From NCBI RefSeq assembly GCF_003574965.1, contig NZ_CP032317.1:3224001-3288000 (forward strand): a DNA stretch of 64,000 bases, in the 5' to 3' direction. The first letter of the stretch is position 1. Every line of letters starts with the position of its first letter. The stretch is from Hymenobacter oligotrophus. Lineage in GTDB: Bacteria > Bacteroidota > Bacteroidia > Cytophagales > Hymenobacteraceae. Both the position numbers and the translations under genes were made by a program. Shown here in pieces: positions 33,254-42,551 of this stretch. The notes under the pieces were generated by a model. It had not been told where the DNA came from. It ran no database searches and saw only the letters and a list, made by a program, of their open reading frames with translations.

Positions 33254-33571
33254 GTGCTTCTCACGCTCTTGTTGCAAGCCTCCGCCGCTACGGGCCCGTT
33301 GCAGTACCTGTTTCCGCTGCTGCTGCTGGCCGTATTTTACTTCTTCATGATTCGGCCGCAGCAAAAGCGCGCAGCCGAGGCGCGCAAACTGCGCGAAGGC
33401 CTAAGCAAAGGTTCGCAGGTGGTAACCATCGGGGGCCTGCACGGCCGCGTGGTAGAGCTCAGCGACGACAAGGTGGTGCTGGAAGTGGACAAAGGCACGC
33501 GTCTGACCTTCGACCGCAGCGCCGTAGCGCGGCAGCTGAACGCCGGCAAGTCGGGCGAGGCCGCCTCCTAG
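33254..33571 (+). CDS. yajC: Preprotein translocase subunit YajC
   Basis: The 105-residue product has a hydrophobic N-terminus and one strong transmembrane helix (PLQYLFPLLLLAVFYFFMIRPQQKR), then the YajC domain with GSQVVTIGGLHGRVVELSDDKVVLEV. It is an accessory subunit of the Sec translocon in the inner membrane. The frame is open from a TTG at 33224, but the GTG at 33254 (MLLTLLLQASAATG) fits the family length. The stop TAG lies in CCTAGG. The ybbR-like gene follows after 34 bp. Confidence 0.92.
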   Translation: MLLTLLLQASAATGPLQYLFPLLLLAVFYFFMIRPQQKRAAEARKLREGLSKGSQVVTIGGLHGRVVELSDDKVVLEVDKGTRLTFDRSAVARQLNAGKSGEAAS

Positions 33572-33605
33572 GCTGTTGTACCCCTAATTTTTTCGAACAC
33601 GCGCC

Positions 33606-34592
33606 ATGCCGCTTCAAACCGCTCGTTCGCTGGCCCGCTGGTTTGTCCGGCCGCTTTCCGAGCCGGAGCGTAGTTTTTGGCGTGTGGTAACCAGCTGTTT
33701 TTTGGCGGCCGTAACGCTGTGGCTGCTCAACGCGCTCAACAAAACCTACACCACGCGCGTGAGCTACCCCTTGCAGTGGCGCTACAACGAAGCGGAGTTT
33801 ATTCCGGTGCGGCCGCTTACCGAAAGCATAGCGGTGCAGGTAACCGGGCGTGGCTGGAAGCTGCTGCGCATCACGCTGGGGCTCGACATTCGGCCCGCCG
33901 AGGTGTTGGTGCGCCGCCCGGGCGGCGCCGGTGCCGTGCCCGGTACGGCGCTGCGCGGGGGCCTCATCGGTGCCATGGACGGGCTGCAACTCAACGCAGT
34001 ACTGACCGATACTGTTTACTTCGAGTTCGATCGGTTGATTACGCGGCGGCTCCCACTGCGCCTTAGCCCCGACGCTACCGGCGAGGCGCTGCCGTTCGAC
34101 GCTAAGTTTGCCCCGGCGAGCATCACGTTTAAAGGCCCCGCCAACACCGTAAACGCCCTGCCCAACCCATACCCGGTGCACTTGCCGCAAGCCCCTGCCG
34201 GCAGCACCGACGGCAGCATTCGGGTGCCGGTGGGCGGCCCAGCCTTGGTACAAACCGATGTGCAAGAAGTGCAAGTGAAGCTGCAGCCCCGGCAAGTGCT
34301 GACGCGCACCATCATTGCCGAGCCGCAGCTGCGCCACTTCCCGGCCGATAGCACCGTGAAATTGTGGCCGGCGCAAGTACCCGTGGAGGTGCAGTTCTTC
34401 CCCGAAGACTCGGTCAAGCTCAATCCCAGCCAAGTGCAGGTATTTGCCGACTACCGCCAGCTACGCGAAGACGACTCCACGGTGCAGCTGTCGTTGCGCC
34501 CGTTGCCGGTGATTATTCGGGGCGCGCGCATTGGCGTAACCACCGTGCGGGTGCTGTCGGGCGCAAAATACAAAGCGGTACCTAAGCCCTAG
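33606..34592 (+). CDS. YbbR-like domain protein
   Basis: The 328-residue product has a short basic N-terminus, one transmembrane helix (about residues 26-44) and an extracytoplasmic beta-rich region with YbbR-type repeats (each about 85 residues with TxxVxVxGxxxxL-type spacing, for example ESIAVQVTGRGWKLLRI). YbbR/CdaR proteins regulate diadenylate cyclase in Firmicutes; in Bacteroidota their partner has not been shown, and no cyclase gene is in view. It sits 34 bp after yajC and 3 bp before coaE, a conserved phylum arrangement. Confidence 0.85.
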   Translation: MPLQTARSLARWFVRPLSEPERSFWRVVTSCFLAAVTLWLLNALNKTYTTRVSYPLQWRYNEAEFIPVRPLTESIAVQVTGRGWKLLRITLGLDIRPAEVLVRRPGGAGAVPGTALRGGLIGAMDGLQLNAVLTDTVYFEFDRLITRRLPLRLSPDATGEALPFDAKFAPASITFKGPANTVNALPNPYPVHLPQAPAGSTDGSIRVPVGGPALVQTDVQEVQVKLQPRQVLTRTIIAEPQLRHFPADSTVKLWPAQVPVEVQFFPEDSVKLNPSQVQVFADYRQLREDDSTVQLSLRPLPVIIRGARIGVTTVRVLSGAKYKAVPKP

Positions 34593-34595
34593 CGT

Positions 34596-35222
34596 ATGCT
34601 GAAAGTTGGAATAACAGGCGGCATTGGCTCAGGCAAATCAGTGGTGTGCCGGCTGTTTGCCCTGCTGGGCGTGCCCGTGTACGACGCCGATACCCGCGCC
34701 AAGTGGGTAATGCACCACGACGCGGTGTTGCGCAACAACCTGCTTGTGGCTTTCGGCCCGGAGGTGTACGCGCCCACAGGCGAGCTGAACCGGACGTATT
34801 TGGCCGGCCTGGCTTTCAGCAACCCCGAAAAGCTTGCCCACCTCAACGGCTTGGTGCACCCGCGCGTGGGCCACGACTTTGCGCAATGGGCCGCCGCACA
34901 GCAGCAGGCCGGCCACCCTTACATCCTGAAAGAAGCCGCCCTGATGTTCGAGTCGGGCTCGTGGCAGCAACTCGATAAAGTTATCACCGTGTACGCACCG
35001 CAGGAACTGCGGCAGCAGCGCGTGCTGCGCCGCGATGCGCACCGCACGTTGGCCGATGTAACGGCCATCATCGGGAAGCAGCTGAGCGAAGAAGAAAAGT
35101 TGCAGCGGGCGGACTTCGTCATTTACAACAACGACGATCAACTGGTGTTGCCGCAGGTGCTGGGTTTGCATCAGCATCTGCTCAGCCTAGCTACGGCACC
35201 CGTAGCACCCGCAACGCGGTAA
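34596..35222 (+). CDS. coaE: Dephospho-CoA kinase
   Basis: The 208-residue product phosphorylates the 3'-OH of dephospho-CoA, the last step of CoA synthesis. The P-loop GITGGIGSGKS (residues 5-15), VYDAD (acidic site), and HPRV lid-proximal motif are present. It starts 3 bp after the ybbR-like stop and is probably translationally coupled. Its last 32 bp overlap the 3' end of the convergent GT-C gene. Together with panC and panD in this window, three CoA pathway genes are represented. Confidence 0.94.
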   Translation: MLKVGITGGIGSGKSVVCRLFALLGVPVYDADTRAKWVMHHDAVLRNNLLVAFGPEVYAPTGELNRTYLAGLAFSNPEKLAHLNGLVHPRVGHDFAQWAAAQQQAGHPYILKEAALMFESGSWQQLDKVITVYAPQELRQQRVLRRDAHRTLADVTAIIGKQLSEEEKLQRADFVIYNNDDQLVLPQVLGLHQHLLSLATAPVAPATR

Positions 35223-36786
35223 TCCCATCGGCGGTTATCCGGTGCACGGTGGTAGCGGGCGGTAGCGCGCGCGACGGCGGCGACAACCGTTCCGTGGTAA
35301 GCAAGTATTGGGCTTCGGCGGGGCTGCTGAGGACGATTCGTTCGCGCTCGGCGGGGCGCAAAAGCAGCCGGGCGTTGTAGAGCGGCATAAAGTGCGGCCC
35401 GCTCACGCGCAAAGGCCCGGAAGCGTGTTGCTGCAGAAGCCACTCCAGCCCTTGCCGGTACGACACGCCCCAGTAGTCGCGCTCAAATTGCTGCGCTGCT
35501 ACTGCGTTGGGAATAGAGAAATAGAGCTGCTGCTGCGGATGCGCACGCATCAAATAGGCCATGGGCGGCAGCAGTAAACCCGCGGCAAGCAGGCCCGCCA
35601 CCGTTGCGGCGCGCCTAGGTGCCCAGCGTGTAAGTACCGCCAACAGCATCCGAAAGCCGCCCACCATCAGCAAAACCATGGGTGGGTACACAAAATACAG
35701 GTGGCGCCATCCGTCGTAAATGACAGAATGAAAGATTATTACAGAAATAATCGGCCCGAAAAGCCATGCCGTTATCAGCAAATCGAAACGCGCTGCCGGT
35801 GGTACGGCCCAGCGCCGGATGCAATGCCAAGCGCCACATACGGCTTGTAGCAACCCCAGCAACGCCAAGGCCACAAACGGCAGGGGCGTGGTTACTGCAA
35901 TCCACACCGGGGCGTAGTGCCAAGGCAGCTGCCGCGCCGAAATCAGCTCGCCTAGGTAAAAGTTGTGCAACGTGGAGCGGTAGCGGCTAAACGAGCGAAA
36001 GGCCGCCATAAAATTGGCGAACGGTGCCTCCCAAAGAAATGGCCAGCCCACCACCGTAAAAGCAGCCATGAGCGGAAAGTAAGCTACCAACGCCACCAAA
36101 AGCGCGCGCCGGCGAGTGGGCTCTTGCCAAGCTTCGAGCAGCCCGAAACCTAGGGTTAGGGCCGGTAGCAGCACGCCCATGGTGCGCACATCGATGGCAA
36201 AGGCCGTAGCGGCCGCGTGCAAAAGCACACGTACTGCGGTAGGCCGTTGCAGCAGGCGCCACAACGTGAGGATGCTCAGGGTAAATACCGAGGCGAACAC
36301 GACATCCTTGTAGTTGATAAACGCTTCGGCGAAAAAGCGGGGTGTGAGTACCAGCAACGAGGCCGCCAGCAGGCCGGCCCGCCAATCGGCAAAGCGTGCG
36401 CGCGCCAAGCCGTAGAGCCCTGCCGCGCCGGCTACGAAGAACAGGAAGTTGACTAGGTGGCGCAGCAGGTAAATGGCGCGTTGGTCGTGCGCTCCAAGCA
36501 GGCGCTCCAAGGGCAGCAAGAGCAGCTGATAAGCCACTCCGTGGTCGGCATCGGGCGCATCAGTCAAGGCGGGTATCACGCGGTAATTAGGCTCTTGCCG
36601 CGCCAACGCACCTAGGCCCAGCCGCTCGGCCACGTACTTGGCGTTGATAATGCCGTTGATGCGCTCCGTCGATTCATCCCACCCAATGCCGTAGTCGGGG
36701 TGCAACACCAGGCCTAACGCCAGCAGCGCTCCAAAAAACAACGGCACTACCCAGCGACGCGCCGAGTCGGATGAAAAATCGAGCAT
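35191..36786 (-). CDS. GT-C-like membrane glycosyltransferase
   Basis: The 531-residue product has about eleven transmembrane segments. The first extracytoplasmic loop has WDESTERINGIINAKYV, where the acidic Asp-Glu pair fits the catalytic or metal-binding position of GT39/PMT-type GT-C enzymes, and a later loop has RYRSTLHNFYLGELI. Such enzymes transfer sugars from polyprenyl-phosphate carriers outside the inner membrane. The acceptor is unknown. An ATG at 36786 is preferred over a GTG at 36795. Its stop codon lies within coaE (32-bp tail-to-tail overlap). Confidence 0.8.
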   Translation of the reverse strand: MLDFSSDSARRWVVPLFFGALLALGLVLHPDYGIGWDESTERINGIINAKYVAERLGLGALARQEPNYRVIPALTDAPDADHGVAYQLLLLPLERLLGAHDQRAIYLLRHLVNFLFFVAGAAGLYGLARARFADWRAGLLAASLLVLTPRFFAEAFINYKDVVFASVFTLSILTLWRLLQRPTAVRVLLHAAATAFAIDVRTMGVLLPALTLGFGLLEAWQEPTRRRALLVALVAYFPLMAAFTVVGWPFLWEAPFANFMAAFRSFSRYRSTLHNFYLGELISARQLPWHYAPVWIAVTTPLPFVALALLGLLQAVCGAWHCIRRWAVPPAARFDLLITAWLFGPIISVIIFHSVIYDGWRHLYFVYPPMVLLMVGGFRMLLAVLTRWAPRRAATVAGLLAAGLLLPPMAYLMRAHPQQQLYFSIPNAVAAQQFERDYWGVSYRQGLEWLLQQHASGPLRVSGPHFMPLYNARLLLRPAERERIVLSSPAEAQYLLTTERLSPPSRALPPATTVHRITADGITALRVLRVP

Positions 36787-36819
36787 AGCAACCACTTAAA
36801 CTGCCGCAACAGGGCCGCG

Positions 36820-36827
36820 CAAAGGTA
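36820..36827 (-). promoter_or_regulatory. -7 box of the minus-strand GT-C gene
   Basis: The minus strand reads TACCTTTG, an exact TAnnTTTG match, 33 bp before the ATG at 36786. A weaker plus-strand box TACTTTG (36847-36853) lies in front of the divergent gene. Confidence 0.5.
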
Positions 36828-36870
36828 GCTTAGCCGGGTGCAGTGTTACTTTGTGTTTTTCCTGCCTGTT

Positions 36871-38160
36871 ATGCTGCGTCGTTTGCCCCGTGCCTTTTGG
36901 GTGGTTGCCCTGATGCTGTTTGCCCTACGCCTGGGGCTGCTGTGGCACAACAACCCGGGGCTTGAGCTGAACTGGGACGAAGTGCGCAACGCCCGCATTG
37001 CCGATAACTGGTTGCAGGGCAAAGGGTACGTCAGTTTCGATCAGGTACGGCAGCAACTGCGCCCCGACGCTTTTCATGCCACCTTTCCGGTGTGGGTGTA
37101 CGCTGCATGGGCCTGGGTAGGGTTGCCGCGGTATTATTTGGTTGCGCTCCTGATGCTGCCCATGGCTGCGGGCGGCGTGGTTACGTGGCTGTACGCCCAG
37201 CGCATTTTGCGCTGGTACCAATTGCCACCGCGCTGGGCGTGGCTTGGCGGCGGAGCGCTAGCCTTGTACCCCTCGGTGCTGTGGTACGTGGGCGCCTGGT
37301 TTTGGTACGAAAACCTGTGTTTGCCGGCCTTGGTGTGGGTTACTCACCAACTGCTGCGCCTGCAGGCCGGCCGGCCGTTGCCAGCTGCCAAAGCATTGTT
37401 GCTGGCGTTGGTAGTAGTGGTTTCGTGTTTGCTGCGCGGTTATTTGCTGGCCTTGTATGGGCTGATGTTTGCCTGGGTGCTGTGGCGCGGCTACCGGGCC
37501 GGGCCGGCCCTGCTGCGCCGCGTGTGGCGCCCGGCGCTGCTCACGCTCGTGCTAACAGTAGGGCTGCACCTGCCCATCCTCGTAAAAAACCAACGGCTTT
37601 TCGGCGCATACATACTTAGCACCCAAGCCGGCTTCGAGTTGCTACAGGGCCACAACTCCGCTACCGAAGGCAAATTCATGTTCAACTGGGACGAAGCCGA
37701 TAAGCCGTTTGGTCGGTGGGTGCAGCAATCCATTCCCAACCTGCTTGCCCTTGATCAATACCAGGAAAGCCAGGCACGAGCCCGGTTGGCCCGCCAATGG
37801 GTAGCGGCGCACCCCGCCCACGAGTTGCGGCTGTTGGGGCGCAAGCTGTTGGTATTTTTCAGCCCCGAAAACTTTGTGGCCGATGCTTACCGCACCGCTG
37901 CTAACCCCATAACCGCCGCGGTACACCTAGGCTTTCTGCTGAGCTTGTTGCTCACGGCCGTGGGCTGGCGCGGGCTGCGCTTTCGGGCGGCCGATGTTTT
38001 GTTGCTTACGCCGTTTGCCGTGGTGCTGCTGCTGAGCCTGGTGTTTTTTGTGGGCTACCGCTGGCGTTTGTTTGCCGAGCCGGCATTTGTGCTATTTCCG
38101 CTTATCACAATCTGGCGGCTCGGGCAGGCCCCTGCGGCAAAACAACCACCGAGCACCTAG
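36871..38160 (+). CDS. Membrane protein of glycosyltransferase family 39 type
   Basis: The 429-residue product has about ten transmembrane segments and the first-loop motif LNWDEVRNARIADNWLQGKGYV, which matches the acidic loop of GT-C mannosyltransferase-like proteins. A large central loop (LLQGHNSATEGKFMFNWDEADKPFG) lies about residues 262-285. It is divergent from a second GT-C gene. An open frame begins at GTG 36838, but the -7-like box at 36847-36853 makes the ATG at 36871 more likely. The stop TAG sits in CCTAGG. Substrate unknown. Confidence 0.78.
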   Translation: MLRRLPRAFWVVALMLFALRLGLLWHNNPGLELNWDEVRNARIADNWLQGKGYVSFDQVRQQLRPDAFHATFPVWVYAAWAWVGLPRYYLVALLMLPMAAGGVVTWLYAQRILRWYQLPPRWAWLGGGALALYPSVLWYVGAWFWYENLCLPALVWVTHQLLRLQAGRPLPAAKALLLALVVVVSCLLRGYLLALYGLMFAWVLWRGYRAGPALLRRVWRPALLTLVLTVGLHLPILVKNQRLFGAYILSTQAGFELLQGHNSATEGKFMFNWDEADKPFGRWVQQSIPNLLALDQYQESQARARLARQWVAAHPAHELRLLGRKLLVFFSPENFVADAYRTAANPITAAVHLGFLLSLLLTAVGWRGLRFRAADVLLLTPFAVVLLLSLVFFVGYRWRLFAEPAFVLFPLITIWRLGQAPAAKQPPST

Positions 38161-38259
38161 GCGGCAATGGCGTGAGCGTGCCGCCAAATTTTGCATCGTT
38201 GCCGCCAACTCAACTGCTAGCCTACGCCTGCGTATGCTAGCCAAATTGTAACCATCCCC

Positions 38260-38655
38260 ATGGCGCAACTGCTATTCCAGGCCGCAACCATCGAAATTCA
38301 GTTTGATCCGCTAAACGATTGGTTGTATGTGAATTGGCTGGGCAACCAAACCGAGGAGTCGGTACGCGCGGGTGCAACCAAAATTCTGGAGTACGTGCAG
38401 CAGGAGCGCACCCGCAAAGTGCTCAACGACAATTCCTACGTAACCGGAATGTGGGGCGGGGCTGCTGAATGGATTGGCCAAGAGCTAATGCCAGCCCTAA
38501 GCGCTGCCGGACTGGAGTACGCCGCTTGGGTGTATTCGCCGGATATCTACAGCCGTTTATCCACCGATAGCTCGTTGCAGCACGTAACGGGTGGCGTAAT
38601 CGTGTTGCCCTTCGACGACGTGGCAACGGCTGGCAGCTGGTTGCGGCAAATGTAG
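38260..38655 (+). CDS. Hypothetical STAS/SpoIIAA-like protein
   Basis: The 131-residue soluble product has the alternating pattern of a SpoIIAA-like STAS fold: beta strand IEIQFDPLNDWLYVNWLG, helix with KILEYVQQERTRKVLNDNS, strand LEYAAWVYSPDIYSRLS and C-terminal helix. Similar short proteins are scattered in Hymenobacter-like genomes without known function. No catalytic or phosphorylation serine can be identified with confidence. It stands alone between a GT-C gene and tRNA-Val. Confidence 0.65.
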   Translation: MAQLLFQAATIEIQFDPLNDWLYVNWLGNQTEESVRAGATKILEYVQQERTRKVLNDNSYVTGMWGGAAEWIGQELMPALSAAGLEYAAWVYSPDIYSRLSTDSSLQHVTGGVIVLPFDDVATAGSWLRQM

Positions 38656-38677
38656 CCGCCCACGCCAAAAGCAAATC

Positions 38678-38705
38678 AGCCACTCAGTTTTGCAACTAAG
38701 TGGCT
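38678..38705 (-). terminator. Hairpin downstream of tRNA-Val
   Basis: AGCCACT pairs with AGTGGCT, extended by AGTT/ACT pairs, 13 bp past the tRNA 3' end on the minus strand. The following T tract is weak (GATTTGCTTTT). Confidence 0.6.
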
Positions 38706-38717
38706 GTTTACCAGTGG

Positions 38718-38792
38718 TGGGAGATGACGGGTTCGAACCGCCGACCCTCTGCTTGTAAGGCAGATGCTCTGAACCAGCTGAGCTAATCTCCC
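38718..38792 (-). tRNA. tRNA-Val (anticodon TAC)
   Basis: A 75-nt cloverleaf: acceptor GGGAGAT/ATCTCCC, D-arm GCTCAGCTGGTTCAGAGC, anticodon stem TCTGC/GCAGA with loop CTTACAA (anticodon TAC), T-arm with GGTTCGAACCC. Discriminator A; CCA not encoded. Confidence 0.96.
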
Positions 38793-38831
38793 TTCGACTA
38801 CCGGGCTTGTGTCCCGATTGCGAGTGCAAAT

Positions 38832-41513
38832 ATGGGGGGTGTTTTCGGAAACCGCAACAGTTTGCCGACATTTCGACCAAGAAAATTCTGCTTAAAAGCG
38901 CCTTTTAAGCGCAAGAAGCTAATAATCAAGCTTAAAATTTTTGGGGTGCGGGCGCTAAAATGGTTCGGGTACGGGTTGCTGAGCGTGCTGCTGGTCGGAA
39001 TGGGGCTGGCTGCAACTTTGTGGCTGGGCGAAGAGCGCATCATCAACTTGTTTGTGGCGGCTGCCAATAAGCACCTGCGCACCCCGGTGCAGGTGCAAAA
39101 ACTGGAGCTGTCGTGGCGCGAAGACTTTCCGCGGGTAAGTATTCTGCTCACCAACGTGCGGGTTGGGGGCTCGTTGCCGCTCGATACCGTTGCGCTGGCT
39201 CGCGTGCAGCGCCTCCACTGCTCGTTTAACGCCTGGGATGTGCTGGGCGGCCGTTACCGCATCCGCACCCTAACCGTGGAGCAAGGCGCCGTGCAGGTGC
39301 GCCTCGATCGGGAGGGCCGCCCCAACTACCTTATACTGCGGCCCGACACCGCTGCCCCTGCAGACAACGAGCCCGTGCGCTTCGACTTTGAGCGCGTGCG
39401 GGTGCGCAACGTGGCCGTAAGCTACGCCGACTCCTCGGTGCGGCAGCGCTACCGCCTGCAAGCCCATAATTTGACGGCCGCGTTACTAATTGCCGGCGAC
39501 ACCGTGCAGGTGCGCGCCACCGGGCCGATGCGCGTGGAGGGCCTGCGCGTGGGCACCGATACGTACTTCCGGCAGCGCGAAATTACTGTACGCACGGCCT
39601 TGGCAATTAACCGCGCTACGCGGCAAGTGCGCATTCAGCCCTCGGAGGTGCAAATTGGGCCGGCCACTTACACCGTGGCGGGCAATGTGGGCTGGCGCGG
39701 CCCCACGCAGTTGGCCTTACAGCTCGGCGGCAAAAACACCGATGTGCAAAGCTTGCTGGCGTTGTTGCCGCCTAGGTTTAGCAAGCCCTTGGCCGCATAC
39801 CGCAGCGAGGGCGCGGTGTATTTTGGCGGCAGCGTGCGGGGCGAGTGGTCGGGCAAGCGCTACCCGCAGGTAGATGTTCGCTTTGGATGCCGCGACGCCT
39901 CGTTTGTACATCCCGAAACCCGGCAGCGCGTTGAGCACGTGTTTCTGGCGGGTTCGTTTCGCAACGGGCCGCAAGCCTCGGCGCGCGCGGCCGTGCTCGA
40001 GTTGCGCAACGTGCGGGGCCGCCTGGGGGGCAAGCCCTTCAGTGGCAGCCTCAGCTACCGCAACTTGCAAGACCCGTATGTGCGCCTTAGCCTGCAAGCC
40101 GAGCTGGAGGTGGCCGATGCGCTGCGCTTTTATCCGGTGGCAGCCTTGCAACAAGCCAGTGGCCAACTGCGCGTGCGGGCGCAACTGGCCGGCAACCTGC
40201 GCGCTTTTCGGCAAAACCCGGCCCGGGCAGCAGGCGAAGCCTCGGGCGAGCTGCAGCTGCGCAACGTGCGCCTGCGCCTACGCAACCCAAACCTGGGCTT
40301 AACCCAAATTAACGGTAGCTTTCTGCTGCGCCGCAACGATGTGGCCGTGAGTGATTTTACCGGGCGGGCGGGTAGTTCCGATTTCCGCCTGAATGGCTTA
40401 TTCCGGAACGCGTTGGGGTGGCTTTTGCTGCCGCGGCAGCCATTACGGGTAGAGGCCGACGTGGCCGCAGGCCTGCTCAACCTCGACGAGCTTCTGCAAA
40501 CCGGTTCCTTGCCAACTGCAGCGGGTGCGGCACCTAGGGTGACGCCCCGCGGCGGTAGCTACGCCCTGAAGCTGCCCGCCAACATCGACCTCGACCTGAA
40601 CGCCACCGTGCAGCAACTGCGCTTCCGGCGCTTTCGGGCGCGGGCGCTAAGCGGCGCGGTGCGCCTGCACGAGCAAATGCTTACCTCGCCCGGCATTGCC
40701 CTAACCGCTGCGGCCGGGCGCCTGCAGCTGCGCGGAACCCTCGACGCCCGCCAGCCCGCGCTGCTGAAAGTAAGCGCCGTAGCCGCGTGCCAGCAGGTGC
40801 AGCTCGATAGTTTGCTTTACGTCTTCGAAGATTTCGGCCAAAACTTCATCACCAGCCGCCACCTGCGCGGGCAGCTCAGCGGCACAGCCGAAGCCGATAT
40901 GTATTTCGGACCGCAGCTGCAGCCGCTCACTAACAAGCTGGAAGCCGAAGTACGGGCCACGGTGCGGCACGGCGAGCTGAACAATTTTGCGCCGGCGCAG
41001 CAGCTGAGCATGTTGGCCAGCCGCGAACAGCTGCGCCGCCTACGCTTCGACGAACTTACAAATACCATCTACATCCAAAGCCGGACGGTGTACGTGCCCG
41101 AAATGGAAATCCGCTCGAACGTACGGCGTGCCTCGCTTATTCGCGTTACGGGCACGCACACCTTCGATCAGCAGATGGATTACCACTTGAGCGTTCCGCT
41201 GCTGCCGGGCCTGCGCCGCCCTGCCCTCGACGGCGCCCTGGCCAAAGGCCCCAACCTGCTGCTGCATGTGTGGGGCAACGAAGACAAGTTTCGGGTGGCC
41301 TACGACCGCGAAAGGGCCGTGGCGCAGCGCCAAGAGGCGGGCCCACCGGCGCCGGCAGGCGCCTCCTCGGGGCCGGCGGGCGCCGGCAGCACGGGCGCAG
41401 CAACGCCCGCTGCACCGGCGGCGCCTGGCCTGCGTGGCCGCCAACCGGCGCCTGCCGCGCCCCACCAAAAAAAGCCTGCTGCCCCGCAGCCTGGCGAGTA
41501 CTTCGAGCTCTGA
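38832..41513 (+). CDS. AsmA-like protein
   Basis: The 893-residue product has an N-terminal membrane anchor (VRALKWFGYGLLSVLLVGMGLAATLW) followed by a very long beta-rich repeat region with AsmA features (INLFVAAANKHLRTPVQVQKLELSWREDFPRVSILLTNVRV, given here by its ends) and a C-terminal AsmA_2-like part (NNFAPAQQLSMLASREQLRRLRFDELTN). AsmA-like proteins bridge inner and outer membranes and carry phospholipids. The last 60 residues are Pro/Ala/Gly-rich low complexity. The start is uncertain: the ATG at 38832 lies within the tRNA-Val promoter region, and the GTG at 38946 gives a more typical N-terminus. Confidence 0.82.
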   Translation: MGGVFGNRNSLPTFRPRKFCLKAPFKRKKLIIKLKIFGVRALKWFGYGLLSVLLVGMGLAATLWLGEERIINLFVAAANKHLRTPVQVQKLELSWREDFPRVSILLTNVRVGGSLPLDTVALARVQRLHCSFNAWDVLGGRYRIRTLTVEQGAVQVRLDREGRPNYLILRPDTAAPADNEPVRFDFERVRVRNVAVSYADSSVRQRYRLQAHNLTAALLIAGDTVQVRATGPMRVEGLRVGTDTYFRQREITVRTALAINRATRQVRIQPSEVQIGPATYTVAGNVGWRGPTQLALQLGGKNTDVQSLLALLPPRFSKPLAAYRSEGAVYFGGSVRGEWSGKRYPQVDVRFGCRDASFVHPETRQRVEHVFLAGSFRNGPQASARAAVLELRNVRGRLGGKPFSGSLSYRNLQDPYVRLSLQAELEVADALRFYPVAALQQASGQLRVRAQLAGNLRAFRQNPARAAGEASGELQLRNVRLRLRNPNLGLTQINGSFLLRRNDVAVSDFTGRAGSSDFRLNGLFRNALGWLLLPRQPLRVEADVAAGLLNLDELLQTGSLPTAAGAAPRVTPRGGSYALKLPANIDLDLNATVQQLRFRRFRARALSGAVRLHEQMLTSPGIALTAAAGRLQLRGTLDARQPALLKVSAVAACQQVQLDSLLYVFEDFGQNFITSRHLRGQLSGTAEADMYFGPQLQPLTNKLEAEVRATVRHGELNNFAPAQQLSMLASREQLRRLRFDELTNTIYIQSRTVYVPEMEIRSNVRRASLIRVTGTHTFDQQMDYHLSVPLLPGLRRPALDGALAKGPNLLLHVWGNEDKFRVAYDRERAVAQRQEAGPPAPAGASSGPAGAGSTGAATPAAPAAPGLRGRQPAPAAPHQKKPAAPQPGEYFEL

Positions 41514-41638
41514 CCTAGGGCCAGCCCGTCAACATTTCAGCTAAGCATGCGTTTAGAGGCAACACCCACGCCCGGTGTGCTGCGCCAGCAGCCGCGGCGC
41601 GGTGGGCGCTTGTTTCCCACACCCAAAACCCCTAGCGT

Positions 41639-42541
41639 ATGCAACCCGAAGAAGTATTTAACCAGTATTCCGAGCAAGAAAAAACCGCTTACCTCAGCGT
41701 AATAGCCAGCTTGGCCACCGCCGACCGCCAAGCTACCCAGCACGAGGCCGAGTTTCTGCAACAGATGGCGCAGGTGGCCGGCCTCTCGGCCCAGGGCACG
41801 CAGTACGTGCTCCACGCCGCGCAGGACTCCACCAACGAAAGCATCAAAGGCAACCTCGATGCGATGCGCAACAGCAACCTGCGCTACTCGCTGGTAACCG
41901 ATCTGGTAAGCTTTGCCCGCGCCGACGGCGCTTACTCCAACGAAGAAGAAGCCATGGTAAACAAGATGGCTTCGTACCTAGGGCTGAACCAGCAGCAGGT
42001 AAGCACCATCGAAAACGTGGTAACGCAAACCCAGCAAGCACAAGCCCAAAATCCGCAGCAAGCCCCGCAGGGCCTCATGGATTCGCTCGGCGATAAGCTG
42101 CGCTCGGTGGGCATTCCGCCCCAAGCGGCGCTTACCGGCCTGCTCGCGGTAGCCGCGCCCATGGTGCTTTCGCGCGTGATGGGCGGCAACCGCGGCGGTA
42201 TGGGCGGTGGCATGATGGGCGGCGGTGGCGGCACCCTGGGCGGCTTGCTGGGCGGAGCCGCAGCCTCGATGGGCGGCGCCGGTACCATGGGTGGCTTGCT
42301 AGGTGGCCTGATGAACAGCGGCGGCCTGGGCGGTATGCTGGGCGGAGCAACTGGTGGCTACGGCTCGCGCCCGGCCGGCTACGGCGTGCCCGGCGGCGGC
42401 TTGGGCGGCCTGATGTCGGTACTGGGTGGCCTGGGCGGCGGTGCCCACATGGGCCCGCGCAGCACCGGCGGCGGCGGCCTAGGTGGCCTGATGGGTGGCG
42501 GCATGGGCAGCCTGCTCGGCGGCTTGTTGGGCGGCCGCTAG
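41639..42541 (+). CDS. TerB-like protein with glycine-rich C-terminus
   Basis: The 300-residue product has an N-terminal TerB-type helical domain (about residues 10-135: EKTAYLSVIASLATADRQATQHEAEFL, given by its ends, and DLVSFARADGAYSNEEEAMVNKMASYLG). A Gln-rich linker leads to a C-terminal 130-residue Gly/Met-rich low-complexity domain (GGMGGGMMGGGGGTLGG and similar runs). TerB domains bind metal ions and occur in tellurite resistance and envelope stress. The glycine-rich domain is unusual and may be a disordered or membrane-associating segment. The gene ends at a strong bidirectional terminator. Confidence 0.75.
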   Translation: MQPEEVFNQYSEQEKTAYLSVIASLATADRQATQHEAEFLQQMAQVAGLSAQGTQYVLHAAQDSTNESIKGNLDAMRNSNLRYSLVTDLVSFARADGAYSNEEEAMVNKMASYLGLNQQQVSTIENVVTQTQQAQAQNPQQAPQGLMDSLGDKLRSVGIPPQAALTGLLAVAAPMVLSRVMGGNRGGMGGGMMGGGGGTLGGLLGGAAASMGGAGTMGGLLGGLMNSGGLGGMLGGATGGYGSRPAGYGVPGGGLGGLMSVLGGLGGGAHMGPRSTGGGGLGGLMGGGMGSLLGGLLGGR

Positions 42542-42551
42542 GCGCGCGCCA

